A DNA stretch of 64,000 nucleotides from Maribacter stanieri. Lineage in GTDB: Bacteria > Bacteroidota > Bacteroidia > Flavobacteriales > Flavobacteriaceae. The translations under genes and the position numbers were made by a program. Positions within the stretch are counted from its first letter, which is position 1, and each line of letters opens with the position of its first letter. The DNA is taken from NCBI RefSeq assembly GCF_900112245.1, contig NZ_FOYX01000006.1:4144-68143 (forward strand), written 5' to 3'. Shown one piece after another: positions 30,801 to 39,244 of the stretch. Under the pieces are notes generated by a model. It was not told the origin of the DNA. It was given only the letters and a program-made list of their open reading frames with translations, and did no database searches.

Positions 30801-32630
30801 TGAAAGTGTAACGGCAAAATCTAAGTCTGTTCCTTCTGCGGTAGATGCATCTGCAATTGCCACATTGGGTCTAATAAAAAGATCCACTTCGTTAGTATAA
30901 GTATATGGAGTACATAAGTTTTCACTATCAAATGCACCGAAACGATATTGGTTTCCACTATCTGTACTAGAAATAGTAGTCAAAACTAAAGCAGTAGTAT
31001 TTGCACCTGAGTATATTCCTCCATTTGAAATAGCAGTCCAAGTAGTACCATTATCCGCACTAACTTCCCATTGGTAAGTAAGTCCAGTTCCATTAACGGC
31101 TGTTGTATATGTTACGGTGTCGCCTAAATTTGCAACTTTATCAGTTGGTTGTAATGTTATACTAACTGTTTGAAAAGCCGTAGTTACTTTACTATCTGTA
31201 CCAGTATAGCCACCTTGACCAATAACTAGTCCAGTTGAATTAACAGATAAAGGAGAAGTGCCTAAGTATCCGTCATCATCTGGATCAGAATGACCAGCTT
31301 CTACAGCATCAGGACATCCATCGTTATCAGAATCGGAATCTAAACTATCTATGATTGTATCTCTGTCAGAATCTCCACTACCTTCGTTAATATCTGTAAT
31401 TCCATCATTATCATCATCCTCATCTACTAAATCGTTAACTCCGTCAAAATCGGTATCTAAATCATCATCTGTAATGGTAATTTCCCCTTCATTAGCAACA
31501 AAAACAATGTTTTGAGGAACAAAGTTGGTCATTGCATTCGCATCTGGTGAGTAAGACGGCACCACCGTGAAATATTCAGTAGACTCAATAACGGTATCAT
31601 CTATTATACTAAAATTACGTTGAAAATTTTGACCGTTAGAACCGTTGAAATTTAAGAATCCTGTATTAGAGTCATAATCTGAAGGTTGGGTTGCCGTATG
31701 GTCTGCAGTAGCATAATTAATTCTAAAATTGTCTTGAACCTCACCACTTAGAGTAAAAACTATTCTAGCATTACCTACCGATTCTAATTCTGTTGTATTA
31801 CTTAAATTAATAGTAGCGACATCATTGTCGTGAATACGTAATGCAGAATTTTCAGTATTGATACTCACCCTAGATGGTGTAGCACCATATTTTGTAGTTT
31901 CTGCAGCATTTCTTGATTTAACGCCCCAAAATTCTTCAGATGGTTCAACTATAGTATTGTCAATAGTAGGTATAGGAATAATTATTTCTGTACCTGCAAT
32001 AGAACCTGTCGGGAAAGTAACTGTGGTATTGAACGAATTAAAATCTGATCCATCACTAGCTGAACTTGTGGAACCAGGATTGGTTTCAATCGAAAAGTCT
32101 ACATTATAGGCATCTTCAATACCAACATATTGTTGACCACCAGAATTAATACCATTAGACAAGGTTAAGGCATACTGTATTTCTCCACCTTCTGTAATAT
32201 CATAATTGCTACCAATAACATAGGCAACATCGGTATCTATAACTGTACCTATACCCGTAGCATCTGAAAATGAATATGTACTAGATGGATCACTTAACGT
32301 AAGAGTAAACTCTTGTTGAGTTGCTTCTACCCAATCATCATTCAATGCTGCAACGGTAAAAGTAGAGGTTGTATTGAAAAAGAAATCGAGGGTTATCGAA
32401 GTAGCTCCAGAATAATCAGCAGCTATTGCAGTACCATCTGTATAGATTACGTCAAATGTATAGTTACCTAAAAGCGGACTGCTAGAAGTAACTGTAAATG
32501 TCATATTAGACCCTTCGTTCGCACTTGCGTCAGAAATAGAAAAGGTCTGTGCCAATACATCTGTAGATCCAAAAAAGAACCACATGACAAATAACAACAT
32601 TGTCGATTTTATGAAAGTAGAATTCTTCAT
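18807..32630 (-). CDS. Giant Calx-beta repeat surface protein with T9SS type B C-terminal domain (SprB-like adhesin)
   Basis: The protein has 4607 residues. A signal peptide (about 1-27, ending DVLAQ) is followed by Calx-beta domains; a calcium-binding thrombospondin-3-like segment (about 390-455, [19 protein letters not shown]); an Ig-like segment; about seven diverse Calx-beta units; a cadherin-like domain ([11 protein letters not shown]); a roughly 370-residue globular region ([12 protein letters not shown]); a DUF11-like domain; Cys-containing HYR-like modules; a second array of about sixteen Calx-beta units, fourteen of them highly alike; more HYR-like modules (about 4185-4430); and the gliding-motility C-terminal domain (about 4510-4607: [29 protein letters not shown]). 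Each Calx unit ends with an acidic DND calcium site. Expected to be a calcium-stiffened filament exported by T9SS. Adhesion or gliding is inferred. Confidence 0.95.
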   Translation of the reverse strand: MKNSTFIKSTMLLFVMWFFFGSTDVLAQTFSISDASANEGSNMTFTVTSSSPLLGNYTFDVIYTDGTAIAADYSGATSITLDFFFNTTSTFTVAALNDDWVEATQQEFTLTLSDPSSTYSFSDATGIGTVIDTDVAYVIGSNYDITEGGEIQYALTLSNGINSGGQQYVGIEDAYNVDFSIETNPGSTSSASDGSDFNSFNTTVTFPTGSIAGTEIIIPIPTIDNTIVEPSEEFWGVKSRNAAETTKYGATPSRVSINTENSALRIHDNDVATINLSNTTELESVGNARIVFTLSGEVQDNFRINYATADHTATQPSDYDSNTGFLNFNGSNGQNFQRNFSIIDDTVIESTEYFTVVPSYSPDANAMTNFVPQNIVFVANEGEITITDDDLDTDFDGVNDLVDEDDDNDGITDINEGSGDSDRDTIIDSLDSDSDNDGCPDAVEAGHSDPDDDGYLGTSPLSVNSTGLVIGQGGYTGTDSKVTTAFQTVSITLQPTDKVANLGDTVTYTTAVNGTGLTYQWEVSADNGTTWTAISNGGIYSGANTTALVLTTISSTDSGNQYRFGAFDSENLCTPYTYTNEVDLFIRPNVAIADASTAEGTDLDFAVTLSHAVNEVVTFDLLYTDITTLPTDYTALSSFTVPSNTLNTSILIPALDDSIIEGDETFTLGMTNGSTNAGNITDTATGTITNINLPTAGDGVSIADFSVNENIGTVNFVLTYTGPTVQNAFTVDYIITDVTTTSTSDYNVNLTGQVTFPAGTANGDTRPILLAITDDTVIEGDESLTVQISNISNSLLSIVDADATGTIIDNDTSPTTGLSVADINFNESTASSNFIISYNGGNVKTGFTVDYTITNGTAISGTDYNAVLTGQVTFPNGTTNGATQLVNVDIIDDLIIEGSETLNIELSNLSTTLINLVDPNGIGTIIDNDTKTATTGLSVADFTVDEAIGTTNFVITYNGADLQNSFTVDYNITDGTANASTDFSGAPTLSGQITFPAGTTTGDQQNVSLNIVDDSIIESNENLNFQLSNLSTTLINLVDATAIGTITDNDIKTATTGLSASDFSVNESAGSTNFLITYNGNEVQSSFTVDYSITDGTATSGKDYNIALSTGQLTFPAGTTNGSQQSVSVNILEDTFIEATEDLNIQLSNLSTTLINIVDPTGTGTITDNDNTPTSGIDFQNATVTLSEGDPEDNVNATFVVEFNGDIDTGETIEVDYFVNNGTAANATDFTPSPTVQTLTFTNAIKTGNIVVPIISDNTIENEEDFFVNLVAIRSSVGINLLNNQATGIITDDDGGSLSVTGFTIVEQTNAINFDVTYSGDRVTGGFTVDYSIVDITTSEGIDYTVASATGVLNFTGVDNEVRSVQINIIGDDFIENNENLSIVIANPSIPEINITNTDAIGIITNDDSGSIAVTGFTEDEFNVTANFEATYTGNPINGGFTASYEITDNTTTAGSDYSVASQTGTLNFSGTTGEVLQVPVNIIQDAIIEGNESLRITITSISPNLITASNPTALGNITDINHLPTAVDDSFVVFQNQASANITVLANDDYGFDGPASTNPLQIVNNPINGTVTLRNNGTPTDATDDYFEYQPSPSFNGNDSFRYKIVDSNGSEDEAVVNIFVNDTNLKKDFEIRYSGSINGDFTMIANNVLSRNATGNYNGEAGNHDFNNNVFVDIDSDPTTFNSTNSNLANPEPSLSCLNIKKAYLYWAAADKEYDGTTGGGATEPTWNYNQVKLMLPGQSSYTTVSADEVIYRGRNDHFQNDPYVCIKDITDDINALSTPFGSYQVGNVKATERDLRSHGIANVTGTSGGWQIVFVYENVSLDPKNITLYDGYVHTFASDGAGETEFNFSGFETIPNGNINANVMLGALEGDRDLTGDQLLIYDASNNWSKLSTTLRDEDNFFNSRITIDGLNYVDRNAASTNTLGFDATVFPLANTANRYIDNDQTFARFKITTDQESYGLYLMGMSVDVYYPSLGALSLNANTTGPFNAGDIVPLTLNVSNTGNDDIQDLEITTILPIEADFSGVGTLPSGVTHSYDPTTRTLTFTAQDGFTNMGENYDIDFDIEIIEACYFLETACTASFELQATATYSGVTNGDTITTNSSSSTDSCGIGTHTPTVIDVQQPPQVNWSTAPNALDRTISCDDIAGLNNANSLVPASASCNFTLNKTAGSFVQSGACTTEGTYTNTWTFTDACGRVSSTFTQVITIEDDKAPTFNESLPQDSYAAHDNIPVAPILSANDNCDSNSTVIFNETYIGDNTSTSYTIVRNWTTNDCAGNSTSHTQYIYVSENGNPIGISINDVTVNEDAGTAVLEITHTGSVSGGFTLNYTTADDTAIQPGDYVSTSNTVSFSGTNNEIRLVTITINDDNLIETTEQLLVQLSSGTNTPSINDNEGVATITDNDNVSGSTGVSFADDNVIVTEGTDTYARFVATFTGNIAPGETVTVDYATANGTAIEPGDYTTFTGTVTFDSTTNSVNIDVPIIDDNIIEPVEDFTITLSNIQSNINVGFFDAQPTNTATGTINDNDNIPGTTGISFQNDNITIDEAEGTATINVLLTGNVQGGFTLDFATSDNTAIQPDDYTSNNGQLTFVGTDGEILPITVSIIDDSIIEVTEGLFVDLSNLSTILIAINDNQGNINITDNDSLAGTGISFQNDDITINEADGTATINVLLTGNVQGGFTLDYATADDSAIEPGDYISNTGQLTFAGTDGEVQPVTVTINDDTIIEATERLFVNLSNLSTSLITINDNQGNININDNDNIPGTTGISFENDDITVDEAAGTATINVLLTGNVQGGFTLDYATDDDTAIQPGDYTSTSGQLTFAGNDGEIHPVTVLIIDDSVIEATERLFVNLSNLSTTLIAINDTQGNINITDNDNVAGTGITFQNDDITVDEAAGTVTVNVLLTGDVQGGFTLDYTTSDDTALQPSDYTTSAGQLTFAGTDGELQPITVTIIDDSAIETIERLFVNLSNLSTTLISINDNQANVNITDNDNIPGTTGIAFENDNITVDEAAGTATINVQLTGNVPGGFTLDYTTSDDTAVHPGDYTPISGQLTFNGNDGELQPITVTIIDDNSIEATERLFIDISNLSTTLIVINDNQGNINITDNDNIPGTTGISFQNDDITVDEAAGTATINVLLTGNVQGGFTLDYTTTDDSAVQPGDYTTNIGQLTFAGTDGELQPITVSIIDDNSIEATERLFIDLSNLSTTLIAINDNQGNINITDNDNIPGTTGISFENDNIIVDEAAGTATINVLLTGNVQSGFTLDYTSTDDTAVQPGDYTTSIGQLTFNGTDGEIHPITVSIIDDNLIETTERLFIDLSNLSTTLIAINDNQGNINITDNDNIPGTTGIAFENDNITVDEAAGTATINVQLTGNVPGGFTVDFATADGSAIAPGDYTGNSGQLTFAGTDGELQPITVTIIDDNFIEATEALLVNLSNLSTTLIGINDNQGNINITDNDNIPGVSGISFENDDITVDEAAGTATINVLLTGNVQGGFTLDYTTNDDTAVQPSDYTTDAGQLTFAGTDGEIHPVTVTIIDDNVIEATERLFVDLSNLSTTLIAINDNQGNINITDNDNIPGVTGISFENDDITVDEAAGTATINVLLTGNVQGGFTLDYTTTNDSAIAPGDYSTNSGQLTFAGTDGEIHPITISIIDDSLIEFTESLFVDLSNLSTTLIAINDNQGVINITDNDSDPSLYGVQFDVTSVDVNEDAGTVSLDVVLNAQVQDEFTVEYYTVDGTTIEGSDYTGVPQNTQTLTFGGTNSNTQTIVIPIIDDVLIEFTENFEVILENISSPIVGILANDTATVNIIDNDADPSVYGVAFDVTSVDVNEDAGTVSLDVVLNAQVQDEFTVEYYTVDVTTLEGSDYTGILQNTQTLTFGGTNSNTQTIVIPIIDDVLIEYTENFQVILENISSPIVGILANDTATVNIIDNDSDPSLYGVQFDFTSIDVNEDSGTVSLDVVLNAQVQDEFTVEYYTVDGTTIEGSDYTGVPQNTQTLTFGGTNSNTQTIVIPIIDDVLIEYTEDFQVILENISTPIVGILANDTATVNIIDNDSDPSLYGVQFDTTSIEVNEDAGTVTLNVVLNAQVQDEFTVEYYTIDGSTIEGSDYTGVPRNTQTLTFGGTNSNTQTIVIPIIDDIIIEDSETFNVILENISSPIVGILSDNIATVTIIDNDGNEGWPIDETMEACDSIPDAFVITSDSTCAITVDLEELIQGQDDECATEYTITRTWTITDCVGNVRTHTQVITIEDTVAPTFTEALPQDMTVECNMVPDAATLTASDSCEPDIEVTFEETITNDENCALGYTVTRTWTATDCAGNTTEHTQVITVEPTGPIMSQPYESEITIICGDDIPEVPEMLFTGGCGNFDVVFNEERQQADDSDDYMIIRSWNVTDSCGNTASFEQIIFVLQPQLQEITINICIEEERIDLLNYLPVDFDRNGTFMILEGDVVLEQNYFDPMNHEPGEYKIAYSSTEGTCKYYVDFTVIVDTECVPCGRGDIIISKAVTANGDGVNDFFEIKGVEYCAFSFDVMIFNRWGTKIAEVQDYQNDWGGESPDGSFGQSGMLPTGTYYYIITATDKNTGTILEPFNGYIYLGTN
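20083..21530 (-). repeat. Four tandem 363-bp Calx-beta repeats (block B)
   Basis: Inside the giant gene, four consecutive 121-residue units start with DPSLYGV or DPSVYGV, carry [19 protein letters not shown], and end TVNIIDND. Units differ at only a few residues each and share long identical DNA stretches, so they are recent duplications or kept alike by recombination. Unit boundaries are approximate. Confidence 0.9.
21530..25040 (-). repeat. Ten tandem ~351-bp Calx-beta repeats (block A)
   Basis: Ten consecutive units of about 115-117 residues inside the giant gene share [41 protein letters not shown] and [20 protein letters not shown]. Variable positions cluster at the loop after the GGFTLDY strand. 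The DNA is highly similar among units but synonymous differences are frequent, so this is older or less homogenised than an exact satellite. Confidence 0.9.
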
Positions 32631-32911
32631 TATTGATTCTTTGTATTAGTTGAAAATGTACTGTTTGAAATATTTGAATATCGATTAACTATCTTCTGTT
32701 GAGAAAAGTCAATGTTGGCTGAAAACATGTTTTTTACAATAGTAGAGGTAAGGTCAATTTGGGAACCACTGTTTTCTTTCTTACACGGATTAATTATATG
32801 ATTGATTCCAAAACAAAATGAGGATGTCTCATACAATCTATATATAGGATATGTAGCTTTTTGATTTCTGTATTGGGGGAGAATACTTTTAGAAGTGTAA
32901 ATTGACTTCAT
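32630..32911 (-). CDS. Doubtful 93-residue upstream reading frame before the giant gene
   Basis: An ATG frame of 93 codons ends so that its TAA overlaps the ATG of the giant gene by one base (TAATG), which would allow translational coupling. The product has no signal peptide, no recognised family and ordinary mixed composition ([21 protein letters not shown] near the start). It could be a leader peptide gene, or a chance frame in the long leader of the giant mRNA. I see no independent evidence that it is translated. Confidence 0.25.
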   Translation of the reverse strand: MKSIYTSKSILPQYRNQKATYPIYRLYETSSFCFGINHIINPCKKENSGSQIDLTSTIVKNMFSANIDFSQQKIVNRYSNISNSTFSTNTKNQ

Positions 32912-32917
32912 ATTAAT

Positions 32918-32951
32918 GGTTAAGTTTAATTCTTTATTTTATTACTTAACC
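32918..32951. repeat. Perfect 8-bp inverted repeat in the leader of the giant gene
   Basis: GGTTAAGT at 32918-32925 faces ACTTAACC at 32944-32951 with an 18-base AT-rich loop, just upstream of the 93-codon frame. A further GGTTAAG lies at 32998-33004. It could be an mRNA hairpin or an operator pair. Confidence 0.5.
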
Positions 32952-33042
32952 TTACTTAAAATGAATGCAATTTTTTGCAAAGCATTATCGATTAGCAGGT
33001 TAAGAAAAATTTTTTGAACAGATTTGGGATCTAATTCGAATA

Positions 33043-33050
33043 CAAAATTA
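33043..33050 (-). promoter_or_regulatory. Candidate -7 promoter box for the giant gene
   Basis: On the minus strand it reads TAATTTTG, an exact TAnnTTTG match. A transcript from here would carry a leader of about 400 bases before the ATG at 32630. A TTTG lies further upstream but only 13 bases away, shorter than the usual 17-23. Confidence 0.35.
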
Positions 33051-33626
33051 GCGCCTATCTGTCCAAAATCTAAATTTTATAGTCCACACGATGTTATTCG
33101 TCGATGAACATACAGTGGCAAAATAACGCTGATATATTTCGGATATTTAATTCTTGTTGTGAAGTAAGGTAAACCTGTGGTGGTTTCTTTGTAGTCCTTT
33201 TCTTAGGTTATTAATATCGTATTTATTGGATATAGTTAAAGTAAAATATAACTTATTGATTATCAGTTATATATAAATATATAGTTGTTAGTTTATTGCT
33301 ATTGTAATTACAAATTATAGATTAAATACTTTTTCTGAAATTGTTGTAGACTGTTAAAATAGTTGTCAAAGAGGTGGAAATTAATGTAATTGCACTTTAT
33401 CGGTAAAATCAGCGTATACAACGTATAACCGTGGTTTTATACAATAAATAAAGACACAATTCTCTTTCAATTGCTTGTAGAATTTGGGTGAAAATAAGAA
33501 CATCTATTCTTTCCTACAAAAAGGTGTTTTAATAGATGAAAAATTTTATAAAATGTGCTGTTTATTTAAGTGAGTATAGAAAAGTTTTAATCACTTTTTT
33601 GCATTTAATTTTATTTACAAAATGTT

Positions 33627-35159
33627 TTAAAAAGCATCCAAATTTTCAATTATTGAGGCAGCTCTTTTTTGAATTTCTGCTAGTTTGTTTCCGTCCATTT
33701 TATTTAATAACGCCATCATCATATTCATGCGTTGATTGTCTTTAAAATGCTCTTTTTTATCTGCTAAAAAATTCCAATAAAGTGAATTAAAGGGACATGC
33801 GTTTTCACCAATTTTTTTAGTATGGCTATAATGACAATTACCGCAGTAGCTACTCATTTTATTAATATAATTTGCGCTACTAACATAGGGTTTTGTAGCA
33901 ACGATTCCACCATCTGCAAATTGGCTCATTCCTCTTGTGTTGGTAATTTCTACCCATTCAATAGCATCAATGTATACACCTAAATACCATTTGTCTACTT
34001 CATCTGGGTCAATTTGTGTCAATAAAGCAAAATTACCAATGACCATAAGTCGCTGAATGTGGTGGGCATAGCTAGAATCTAAACTTTGACCAATTGCTTT
34101 TTGTAAACAATTCATTTTGGTTTCGCCTGTCCAAAAGAAATTTGGTAATTTATTTTTATTATTTAACTTATTTAAGTGTTGATAGTCAGGCATTTCTTTC
34201 CAGTAAATACCACGCATATATTCTCGCCAGCCCAAAATTTGCCGTACAAATCCTTCTACTTGCGATATTTCAATTTCTTTAGAATTTTCATAATAATGGT
34301 CTAAAACTGTATCTATTACTTCTTTGGGAGATATGATTTTGGTATTCATGGCAAATGATAATCGCGAGTGAAATAGGAATTTTTCATCGTCATGCATTGC
34401 ATCTTGGTAATCGCCAAAATAAGGTAAGAGTTCATTACAGAAATAATCCAAAGTACTTATGCATTCTTTATTAGTTACTGGCCAGGCAAATGTTCTTGGA
34501 TTAATAACCCCAATTGTTTCTACGTTACTTTTAGTAAGCTCTTGGATAATGTCTTCAACATTTTTAATAAATTCTTTTTCATGCGGAATACTAGGTTGAC
34601 CTTTCCATTTGTTTCGGTTACTTTTATCATAATTCCATTTACCACCTTCAGGTTGATCACTATTCATCATTATTCCATGCTTTTTACGCATCATACGATA
34701 AAAGCTCTCCATAACCATTTGTTTTTTACCTTGGTAAAATTCTTTCAGTTCAAATCTTGTAGTATAAAAATGTTCCGTATCATAATGCGAAGATGTTACC
34801 TGTAGTGAACTACAAATTTGTTGAAGTTGCTGATCAAGCCTAAATTCATCTGGCAACTGATATTCAAAATTTTTAGCATTATTTTCTTCAATAACTTTTG
34901 AAATAATTTTGTCTAGCTGTTGTAGGTTATTTTTATCGTTGAGAGTATAGTATATAAATTGATGCCCTTTTGCAGACATGTCATCTTTAAAATTACGCAT
35001 TGCTAAAAAGAACGCAACTACTTTTTGTATATGGTGTTTTACATAGTCGGTTTCTTGACGCATTTCTGCCATCAAGTATATAATTTCATCATCTACAGAG
35101 TTAAACCAAGAATGATTTTGATTTAATTGATCACCTAAAATTAAACGTACAGTTTTCAT
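33627..35159 (-). CDS. Iron-sulfur photolyase/cryptochrome (FeS-BCP, prokaryotic (6-4) photolyase type)
   Basis: The protein has 510 residues and begins KTVRLILGDQLNQNHSWF, as in the PhrB/CryB class. Four cysteines fall at 351 (MNCLQKAI), 439 and 442 (YCGNCHYS) and 455 (ENACPFNS). This is the spacing of the 4Fe-4S ligands of Agrobacterium PhrB (350, 438, 441, 454), shifted by one. The FAD pocket region includes WREYMRGIYW and MSQFADGGIVATKPYVSS. It repairs (6-4) photoproducts with blue light using FAD and a ribolumazine-type antenna (family knowledge). It is the last gene of the operon, 20 bases after the DASH cryptochrome. Confidence 0.95.
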   Translation of the reverse strand: MKTVRLILGDQLNQNHSWFNSVDDEIIYLMAEMRQETDYVKHHIQKVVAFFLAMRNFKDDMSAKGHQFIYYTLNDKNNLQQLDKIISKVIEENNAKNFEYQLPDEFRLDQQLQQICSSLQVTSSHYDTEHFYTTRFELKEFYQGKKQMVMESFYRMMRKKHGIMMNSDQPEGGKWNYDKSNRNKWKGQPSIPHEKEFIKNVEDIIQELTKSNVETIGVINPRTFAWPVTNKECISTLDYFCNELLPYFGDYQDAMHDDEKFLFHSRLSFAMNTKIISPKEVIDTVLDHYYENSKEIEISQVEGFVRQILGWREYMRGIYWKEMPDYQHLNKLNNKNKLPNFFWTGETKMNCLQKAIGQSLDSSYAHHIQRLMVIGNFALLTQIDPDEVDKWYLGVYIDAIEWVEITNTRGMSQFADGGIVATKPYVSSANYINKMSSYCGNCHYSHTKKIGENACPFNSLYWNFLADKKEHFKDNQRMNMMMALLNKMDGNKLAEIQKRAASIIENLDAF

Positions 35160-35179
35160 ATGTTTTTACTATTATAGAT

Positions 35180-36475
35180 TTAAAATAAGGTGTTTTGTAG
35201 CCACATACGTTGGTATGTTCCAGAGGCATCGTATCGTTCTGCTTGTAGTTTAATATTAAATTTTCTATCTCTGGGATCATTACCGACACCACTATTGTAA
35301 ATCCAATTTCCCCAGTTACTATGTACATCATAATCAATCAACATACTTTCAAAATAGGCGGCTCCTATACGCCAATCTTGTTCAAGTTCTTTAGACCAGT
35401 AACTGGCAACATTTTGTCTACCTCTATTACTCATCCATCCCGTTTGTAAAAGCTCTCTCATATTGGCATTTACAAACGACTCTTTAGTTGTACCATTTAT
35501 CCAATTGTTTCTATGTGATGAGTCTGTTTTCCAGGAGTATGATTTTTGTAATATACCGTCAATATGAAATATAGAATCTTGGTATTTTAGGGATACATAT
35601 TTGAAATAATCACGCCAGATAAGCTCAAAAATCAACCAATAAGTATTTTGATTTTTGGTTATTTCCTTTTCAAATTTTTTCACTTCCCAGTAAATCGTTC
35701 TAGGTGATATACTACCGTTAGCTAACCAAGCAGATAGTTTAGAACTATAATCGGCACCAATTAATCCGTTTCTTGTTTTCTTATAAAAAGCTAGTTTTTT
35801 TGTTTCCCAAAAATAATCTTGAATACGCGCTAAAGCTTCTAGCTCTCCACCTTTAAAAGGGAATGCTGATTTTTGGTGAGGCAAAATTTCTTCAAAGCCT
35901 AAATCTTTTAATGTTGGCATGGTATTTTCAAAGCCTATGAGATTTTCTTGAGGCATTTTTGAAGAGATATTTTTTAAAGGTCTTACAGAACAATGTGCCT
36001 CGCATTTTTTTCGGAAATTTGTAAAAATATACGGTATAGAATTGAAGTCGTGATAGGGGATGTCGTTAGGATGAAATAGAAACTGGTCGTAAACTTCAGT
36101 GAATTTAATAGTAGATGATAATTTAGATTTTACATTATTGAGGATAACTTGTTCATCTCTGGTCCATTCTTTTTGTAAAAAAACAGTATCAATATTTTGA
36201 GTTTCAATGAGGTTTGGTAAAAAATCAGCTGATGTGCCGTAATATATGTATAATGGAATGTTGATTTTTGCTAGTTCTTCCTGTAACTGTGTAACAGTTT
36301 CTAGTAAAAATTTGGCTCTATATTTTTCGGTTCTTTTAAATCCGAATTCATCTCTTTCAAAAAACACAGACTCAAAACAATAAAATGCAATAGCTTTAGT
36401 ACCTTTCATAGCTTCTACAATAGAAGAATTGTCTTGCACTCTTAAATCGTTTCTAAACCAAATTAAATTATTCAT
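35180..36475 (-). CDS. DASH family cryptochrome/photolyase
   Basis: This 431-residue protein starts at the ATG at 36475 (MNNLIWFRNDLRVQDN). An in-frame GTG 14 codons earlier lies inside the DUF2256 gene and is less likely. The photolyase N-terminal alpha/beta antenna domain (about 1-130) is followed by the FAD-binding helical domain with LIWRDYFKYVS, TGWMSNRGRQNVASYW and SNWGNWIYNSGVGNDPRDR, the last typical of cry-DASH. It repairs CPDs in single-stranded or looped DNA or acts as a blue-light sensor. It overlaps the DUF2256 stop by 8 bases and precedes the FeS photolyase. Confidence 0.94.
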   Translation of the reverse strand: MNNLIWFRNDLRVQDNSSIVEAMKGTKAIAFYCFESVFFERDEFGFKRTEKYRAKFLLETVTQLQEELAKINIPLYIYYGTSADFLPNLIETQNIDTVFLQKEWTRDEQVILNNVKSKLSSTIKFTEVYDQFLFHPNDIPYHDFNSIPYIFTNFRKKCEAHCSVRPLKNISSKMPQENLIGFENTMPTLKDLGFEEILPHQKSAFPFKGGELEALARIQDYFWETKKLAFYKKTRNGLIGADYSSKLSAWLANGSISPRTIYWEVKKFEKEITKNQNTYWLIFELIWRDYFKYVSLKYQDSIFHIDGILQKSYSWKTDSSHRNNWINGTTKESFVNANMRELLQTGWMSNRGRQNVASYWSKELEQDWRIGAAYFESMLIDYDVHSNWGNWIYNSGVGNDPRDRKFNIKLQAERYDASGTYQRMWLQNTLF

Positions 36476-36623
36476 CAGTTTTATTTTTGAGTTTGTTGCG
36501 TCTACATTTTTCACCACAATATTTTACTTCGTCCCAATTACGCTCCCATTTTTTTCGCCATGCAAATGGTTTCTTGCAAGTAATGCATATTTTGGTAGCT
36601 ATATTTACTTTTTTATGGGCCAC
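36468..36623 (-). CDS. DUF2256 zinc-ribbon protein (51 residues, GTG start)
   Basis: A reading frame of 51 codons starts with GTG directly after the TAA of the flavin reductase gene (VAHKKVNIATKICITCKKPF). It has the DUF2256 pattern: a CxxC pair at residues 13 and 16, PFAWRKKWERNWDEVKYC, and a CxxxC pair at 36 and 40 (CGEKCRRNK). The four cysteines should bind one zinc. Its end overlaps the cry-DASH start by 8 bases. DUF2256 genes are often found beside cryptochrome/photolyase genes; the function is unknown. The gene is easily missed because it is short and lacks ATG. Confidence 0.9.
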   Translation of the reverse strand: MAHKKVNIATKICITCKKPFAWRKKWERNWDEVKYCGEKCRRNKLKNKTDE

Positions 36624-37259
36624 TTACAATATAGTTTTAGTTGGTTCATTAGGCTTGGCATACCCAAATCTGCCTAAAAGAGCAGGTAATGCATAAGCGT
36701 CCAAACCATTAACCGCAACACCGCTTGTTTTGTCTAATTGTAACCAGCCATCTTCTTTAAGAATATTATCTGGCAAATAAATATGCTCAATGGCTCCAAT
36801 AATAAGAAGACAGCCATTCTCTTTTATTTCATATTGATTAACATAGCTACACCCTAATTTAATAGCACTTTCCTTTACGTAAGGAGCTAGAAAGTTATCT
36901 AAATATGATTCTGTTAAATTGGTTTTAGAAAATTCTGAGATATCAACTTCGTAACTAGCGGATGTATGATGGGCATCTTCAATGATATCTTTATTAATTT
37001 GATTAACTGTGAAAAACCCTGTTTCCTTAAAATTGGAATAGGTGTTCCTTTTTACCGTTAAAGGTCTAAGGATAAAACCTAACATTGGCGGTGTACTACC
37101 TATATGAACAACAGAATTAAAAATGGCTAAATTAGAATTGCCTGTGTTCGATTTAGACCCTAAAAGATTTGCAGATTTGTAACCCGTACAACTATTAATT
37201 AAATGAGCTCTATACCTACTAGGCATATTATGTAGGTCCTCTATATTAAAATGTTTCAA
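36624..37259 (-). CDS. Flavin reductase family protein (FMN-binding split barrel)
   Basis: This 211-residue protein has a flavin-reductase-like split barrel: RYRAHLINSCTGYKSANLLGSKS at about 15-37, NLAIFNSVVHIGSTPPMLGFILRP (FMN-binding strand and loop), and NTYSNFKETGFFTVNQI. The start is TTG at 37259, because homologues begin with a similar HF..ED segment; an internal ATG at 37226 is the alternative. It would bind or reduce FMN/FAD with NAD(P)H. As first gene of an operon with two FAD-dependent photolyases, it may supply or reduce flavin for them (inference). Confidence 0.87.
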   Translation of the reverse strand: MKHFNIEDLHNMPSRYRAHLINSCTGYKSANLLGSKSNTGNSNLAIFNSVVHIGSTPPMLGFILRPLTVKRNTYSNFKETGFFTVNQINKDIIEDAHHTSASYEVDISEFSKTNLTESYLDNFLAPYVKESAIKLGCSYVNQYEIKENGCLLIIGAIEHIYLPDNILKEDGWLQLDKTSGVAVNGLDAYALPALLGRFGYAKPNEPTKTIL

Positions 37260-37280
37260 TTAAAATTATTTTTTGTCTAA

Positions 37281-37288
37281 CAAAAATA
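37281..37288 (-). promoter_or_regulatory. Candidate -7 promoter box of the photolyase operon
   Basis: On the minus strand it reads TATTTTTG, an exact TAnnTTTG match about 22 bases before the TTG start at 37259. A TTTG upstream is 13 bases away, closer than usual. Confidence 0.45.
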
Positions 37289-37417
37289 TTAAAAAATTAA
37301 ACAAAAAATGAACTTCATTAAGAAAATGATTTGCTTAGTTTATAATAGTAATAACAGAAATTAGGGCATAATTTCATATTTTTAACGTTCACTTAATGTT
37401 GGCTTAAAGCCTTAAAC

Positions 37418-38764
37418 ATGACCCAAGAAAAAAAGAACATTGCCATAATTGGCTCAGGCTTGGTTGGATCCTTGCTTGCTATTTACTTGAAAAAATACGG
37501 ACATCAAATAACGGTTTTCGATAGGCGACCCGATATTAGAAATATTGAATTCTCAGGTAGGTCAATTAATCTTGCGATGAGTAATAGAGGTTGGAATGCG
37601 CTAAGGGAAGTGGGTATAGAAGAAGAAATTAAAAAAATTGCCATACCGTTAGATAAACGTGCCATGCATGTTATAGGCAAGCCGGAATATCATCAAAAAT
37701 ATGGTAAGGATGGTGAGGCAATTTGGTCTATTTCTCGTGGTGTTCTAAATAAGCTCATGATAGATTTGGCAGAAAAGAACGGTGTAGAATTTCGTTTCGA
37801 GGAAAAAGTCTGGGATATTGATTTACCGGGAGCCAAGGTGTTTACAGGTGATAGTGAAAGAGGGGAGTGGACAGAATATCCGTTTGATTTAGTATTTGGA
37901 TGTGATGGAGCTTTTTCAAGGGTAAGGCACAAAATGCAACGTCGTAGTAGGTTTGATTATTCTCAAGATTTTATTGATGTAGGTTATAAGGAATTAACAA
38001 TACCGGCTAACGAAGATGGTTCTCATAAATTAGATAAACATTCTTTTCATATTTGGCCACGAGGTAAGTTTATGTTTATAGCTATGCCCAATTTAGATGG
38101 CAGTTTTACATGTACTTTATTTATGCCTTTTGAAGGTGATATTTCTTTTGAAAGTATTGATACTAAAAAAGATGCGGTTCATTTTTTCAATACTTACTTT
38201 CCAAATGTTAAGGATGAAATAGAAAATTTGACCGAAGACTTTTTTAAGAACCCTACAAGCGCCTTGGTAACGATGAAATGCTATCCATGGACATATTGGG
38301 ATAAAGTTGCTCTTGTGGGCGATTCAGCACACGCGGTAGTACCTTTCTATGGGCAAGGAATGAATGCCGGGTTCGAAGATATTTTTGTGCTAGATGAAAT
38401 AATAAAGAAATATGGTGATGATTGGGGACGTATTTTTTCAACTTATCAAGAAGTGCGTAAGCCAAACGCCGATGCAATTGCAGAATTAAGCTATCGCAAT
38501 TTTATTGAAATGAGTAGTAAAACGGCAGATGCTAATTTTTTACTTCAAAAGAAAATAGAAAAACACTTTTCTGCTAAGTACCCAGAAAAATGGGTGCCAG
38601 CATATAGTAGGGTTACTTTTTCAAATAGACCTTATGCCGAAGCTCTAGCAGAAGGAGATGCTCAAGAAGAGATTATGAAAGAAGTTATGAAAATCCCAAA
38701 TATAGCTGAGAAATGGGATAGTGAAGAAGTTGAAAAGATGATGCTTAAACTAATAGGTAACTAA
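37418..38764 (+). CDS. kmo: Kynurenine 3-monooxygenase
   Basis: This 448-residue FAD-dependent aromatic hydroxylase has the N-terminal dinucleotide motif IIGSGLVGSLLAIYLKK (about 10-26), the family segment FSGRSINLAMSNRGW, the DG-type motif DLVFGCDGAFSRVR (about 156-169), and the second FAD motif VALVGDSAHAVVPFYGQGMNAGFED (about 298-322). It converts kynurenine to 3-hydroxykynurenine with NADPH and O2, the substrate for the KynU encoded at 8788. The 3' end overlaps the convergent DUF4174 gene by 4 bases. Confidence 0.95.
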   Translation: MTQEKKNIAIIGSGLVGSLLAIYLKKYGHQITVFDRRPDIRNIEFSGRSINLAMSNRGWNALREVGIEEEIKKIAIPLDKRAMHVIGKPEYHQKYGKDGEAIWSISRGVLNKLMIDLAEKNGVEFRFEEKVWDIDLPGAKVFTGDSERGEWTEYPFDLVFGCDGAFSRVRHKMQRRSRFDYSQDFIDVGYKELTIPANEDGSHKLDKHSFHIWPRGKFMFIAMPNLDGSFTCTLFMPFEGDISFESIDTKKDAVHFFNTYFPNVKDEIENLTEDFFKNPTSALVTMKCYPWTYWDKVALVGDSAHAVVPFYGQGMNAGFEDIFVLDEIIKKYGDDWGRIFSTYQEVRKPNADAIAELSYRNFIEMSSKTADANFLLQKKIEKHFSAKYPEKWVPAYSRVTFSNRPYAEALAEGDAQEEIMKEVMKIPNIAEKWDSEEVEKMMLKLIGN

Positions 38765-39177
38765 TTCTTCAACTTCATTTCGCTCATGCGCATTGGCATG
38801 TTATCAATACGGTTAAAAAGTGCTACTAAATTTATAGGATATGCTGCTTTTAACTTTATACCGCCATCCTTTCCAATTAATATGTAGCCATCATAAGAAA
38901 TAGGTAATGCGTCTGGGGTTTTAAGATTGATGGAGTTATTAGAAGTGTTTACAAATTTTCCATTCACATAAATAAATACAATTATATCTCTTTCTTCAAA
39001 TTCGATATTGCTTTGTTTGATTTCTTTTAGGGCAGAGTTCACTTCTTCAGAATTAATATTGTCGTTATAAAGAATAATGATTCTATTTTTCCAAGTGTAG
39101 TCGGCAATATCTTGTGCAGAAGAGTAGAAACCTTGCATCATAATTAATAGAAGAATAATTTTTAAAGAGTTCATCAT
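38761..39177 (-). CDS. DUF4174 domain exported protein
   Basis: The protein has 138 residues from the first of two adjacent ATGs (39177/39174). A TTG further upstream lies inside a terminator stem and is rejected. A signal peptide (about 1-21, ending YSSAQ) is followed by the DUF4174 opening YTWKNRIIILYNDN, then ALKEIKQSNIEFEERDIIVFIY and GYILIGKDGGIKLKA, a thioredoxin-like fold without a CxxC. It is probably periplasmic. The function is unknown. Confidence 0.82.
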   Translation of the reverse strand: MMNSLKIILLLIMMQGFYSSAQDIADYTWKNRIIILYNDNINSEEVNSALKEIKQSNIEFEERDIIVFIYVNGKFVNTSNNSINLKTPDALPISYDGYILIGKDGGIKLKAAYPINLVALFNRIDNMPMRMSEMKLKN

Positions 39178-39190
39178 TATCAATATAAAC

Positions 39191-39222
39191 AAAAAAAGCC
39201 ATCTTTTTAAAGATGGCTTTTT
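39191..39222 (-). terminator. Terminator after the coiled-coil/Nif3 operon
   Basis: AGCCATCTTT / AAAGATGGCT forms a 10-bp stem with almost no loop between them (TT), flanked by A-run and T-run. It lies 23 bases past the coiled-coil gene stop on the minus strand and just before the DUF4174 start. Confidence 0.88.
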
Positions 39223-39244
39223 CTAATATATTCAATGTTTACTA

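Larger units (their letters stand above)
32912..33626. other. AT-rich intergenic region (715 bases) between the giant gene and the photolyase operon
   Basis: No convincing gene on either strand. It contains the presumed promoter and leader of the giant gene near 32918-33050 (a -7 box and an inverted repeat, listed separately) and an imperfect inverted repeat at 33423-33442 (GTATAACC / GGTTTTATAC). The remaining part, including the 3' side of the photolyase gene, is very AT-rich, and I see no clear terminator for the photolyase transcript. Confidence 0.6.

Noticed and set aside
18918..31000. Many plus-strand reading frames opposite the giant gene (for example 25005-25403)
   Set aside because: Shadows of a repetitive coding sequence on the other strand; compositions such as Ile/Ser/Val-rich without signal or motif, and repeated in each unit.
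33536..33745. Plus-strand frame of 69 codons at the edge of the AT-rich region
   Set aside because: Overlaps the photolyase gene on the other strand; Leu/Phe/Cys-rich low-complexity product without motif.
36475..36517. Extended GTG start for the DASH cryptochrome
   Set aside because: The extra 14 codons lie within the DUF2256 gene in another frame, and the family begins at MNNLIWFRNDLR.
39178..39192. TTG start for the DUF4174 gene
   Set aside because: Located in a terminator stem; two ATGs directly before the signal peptide are better.
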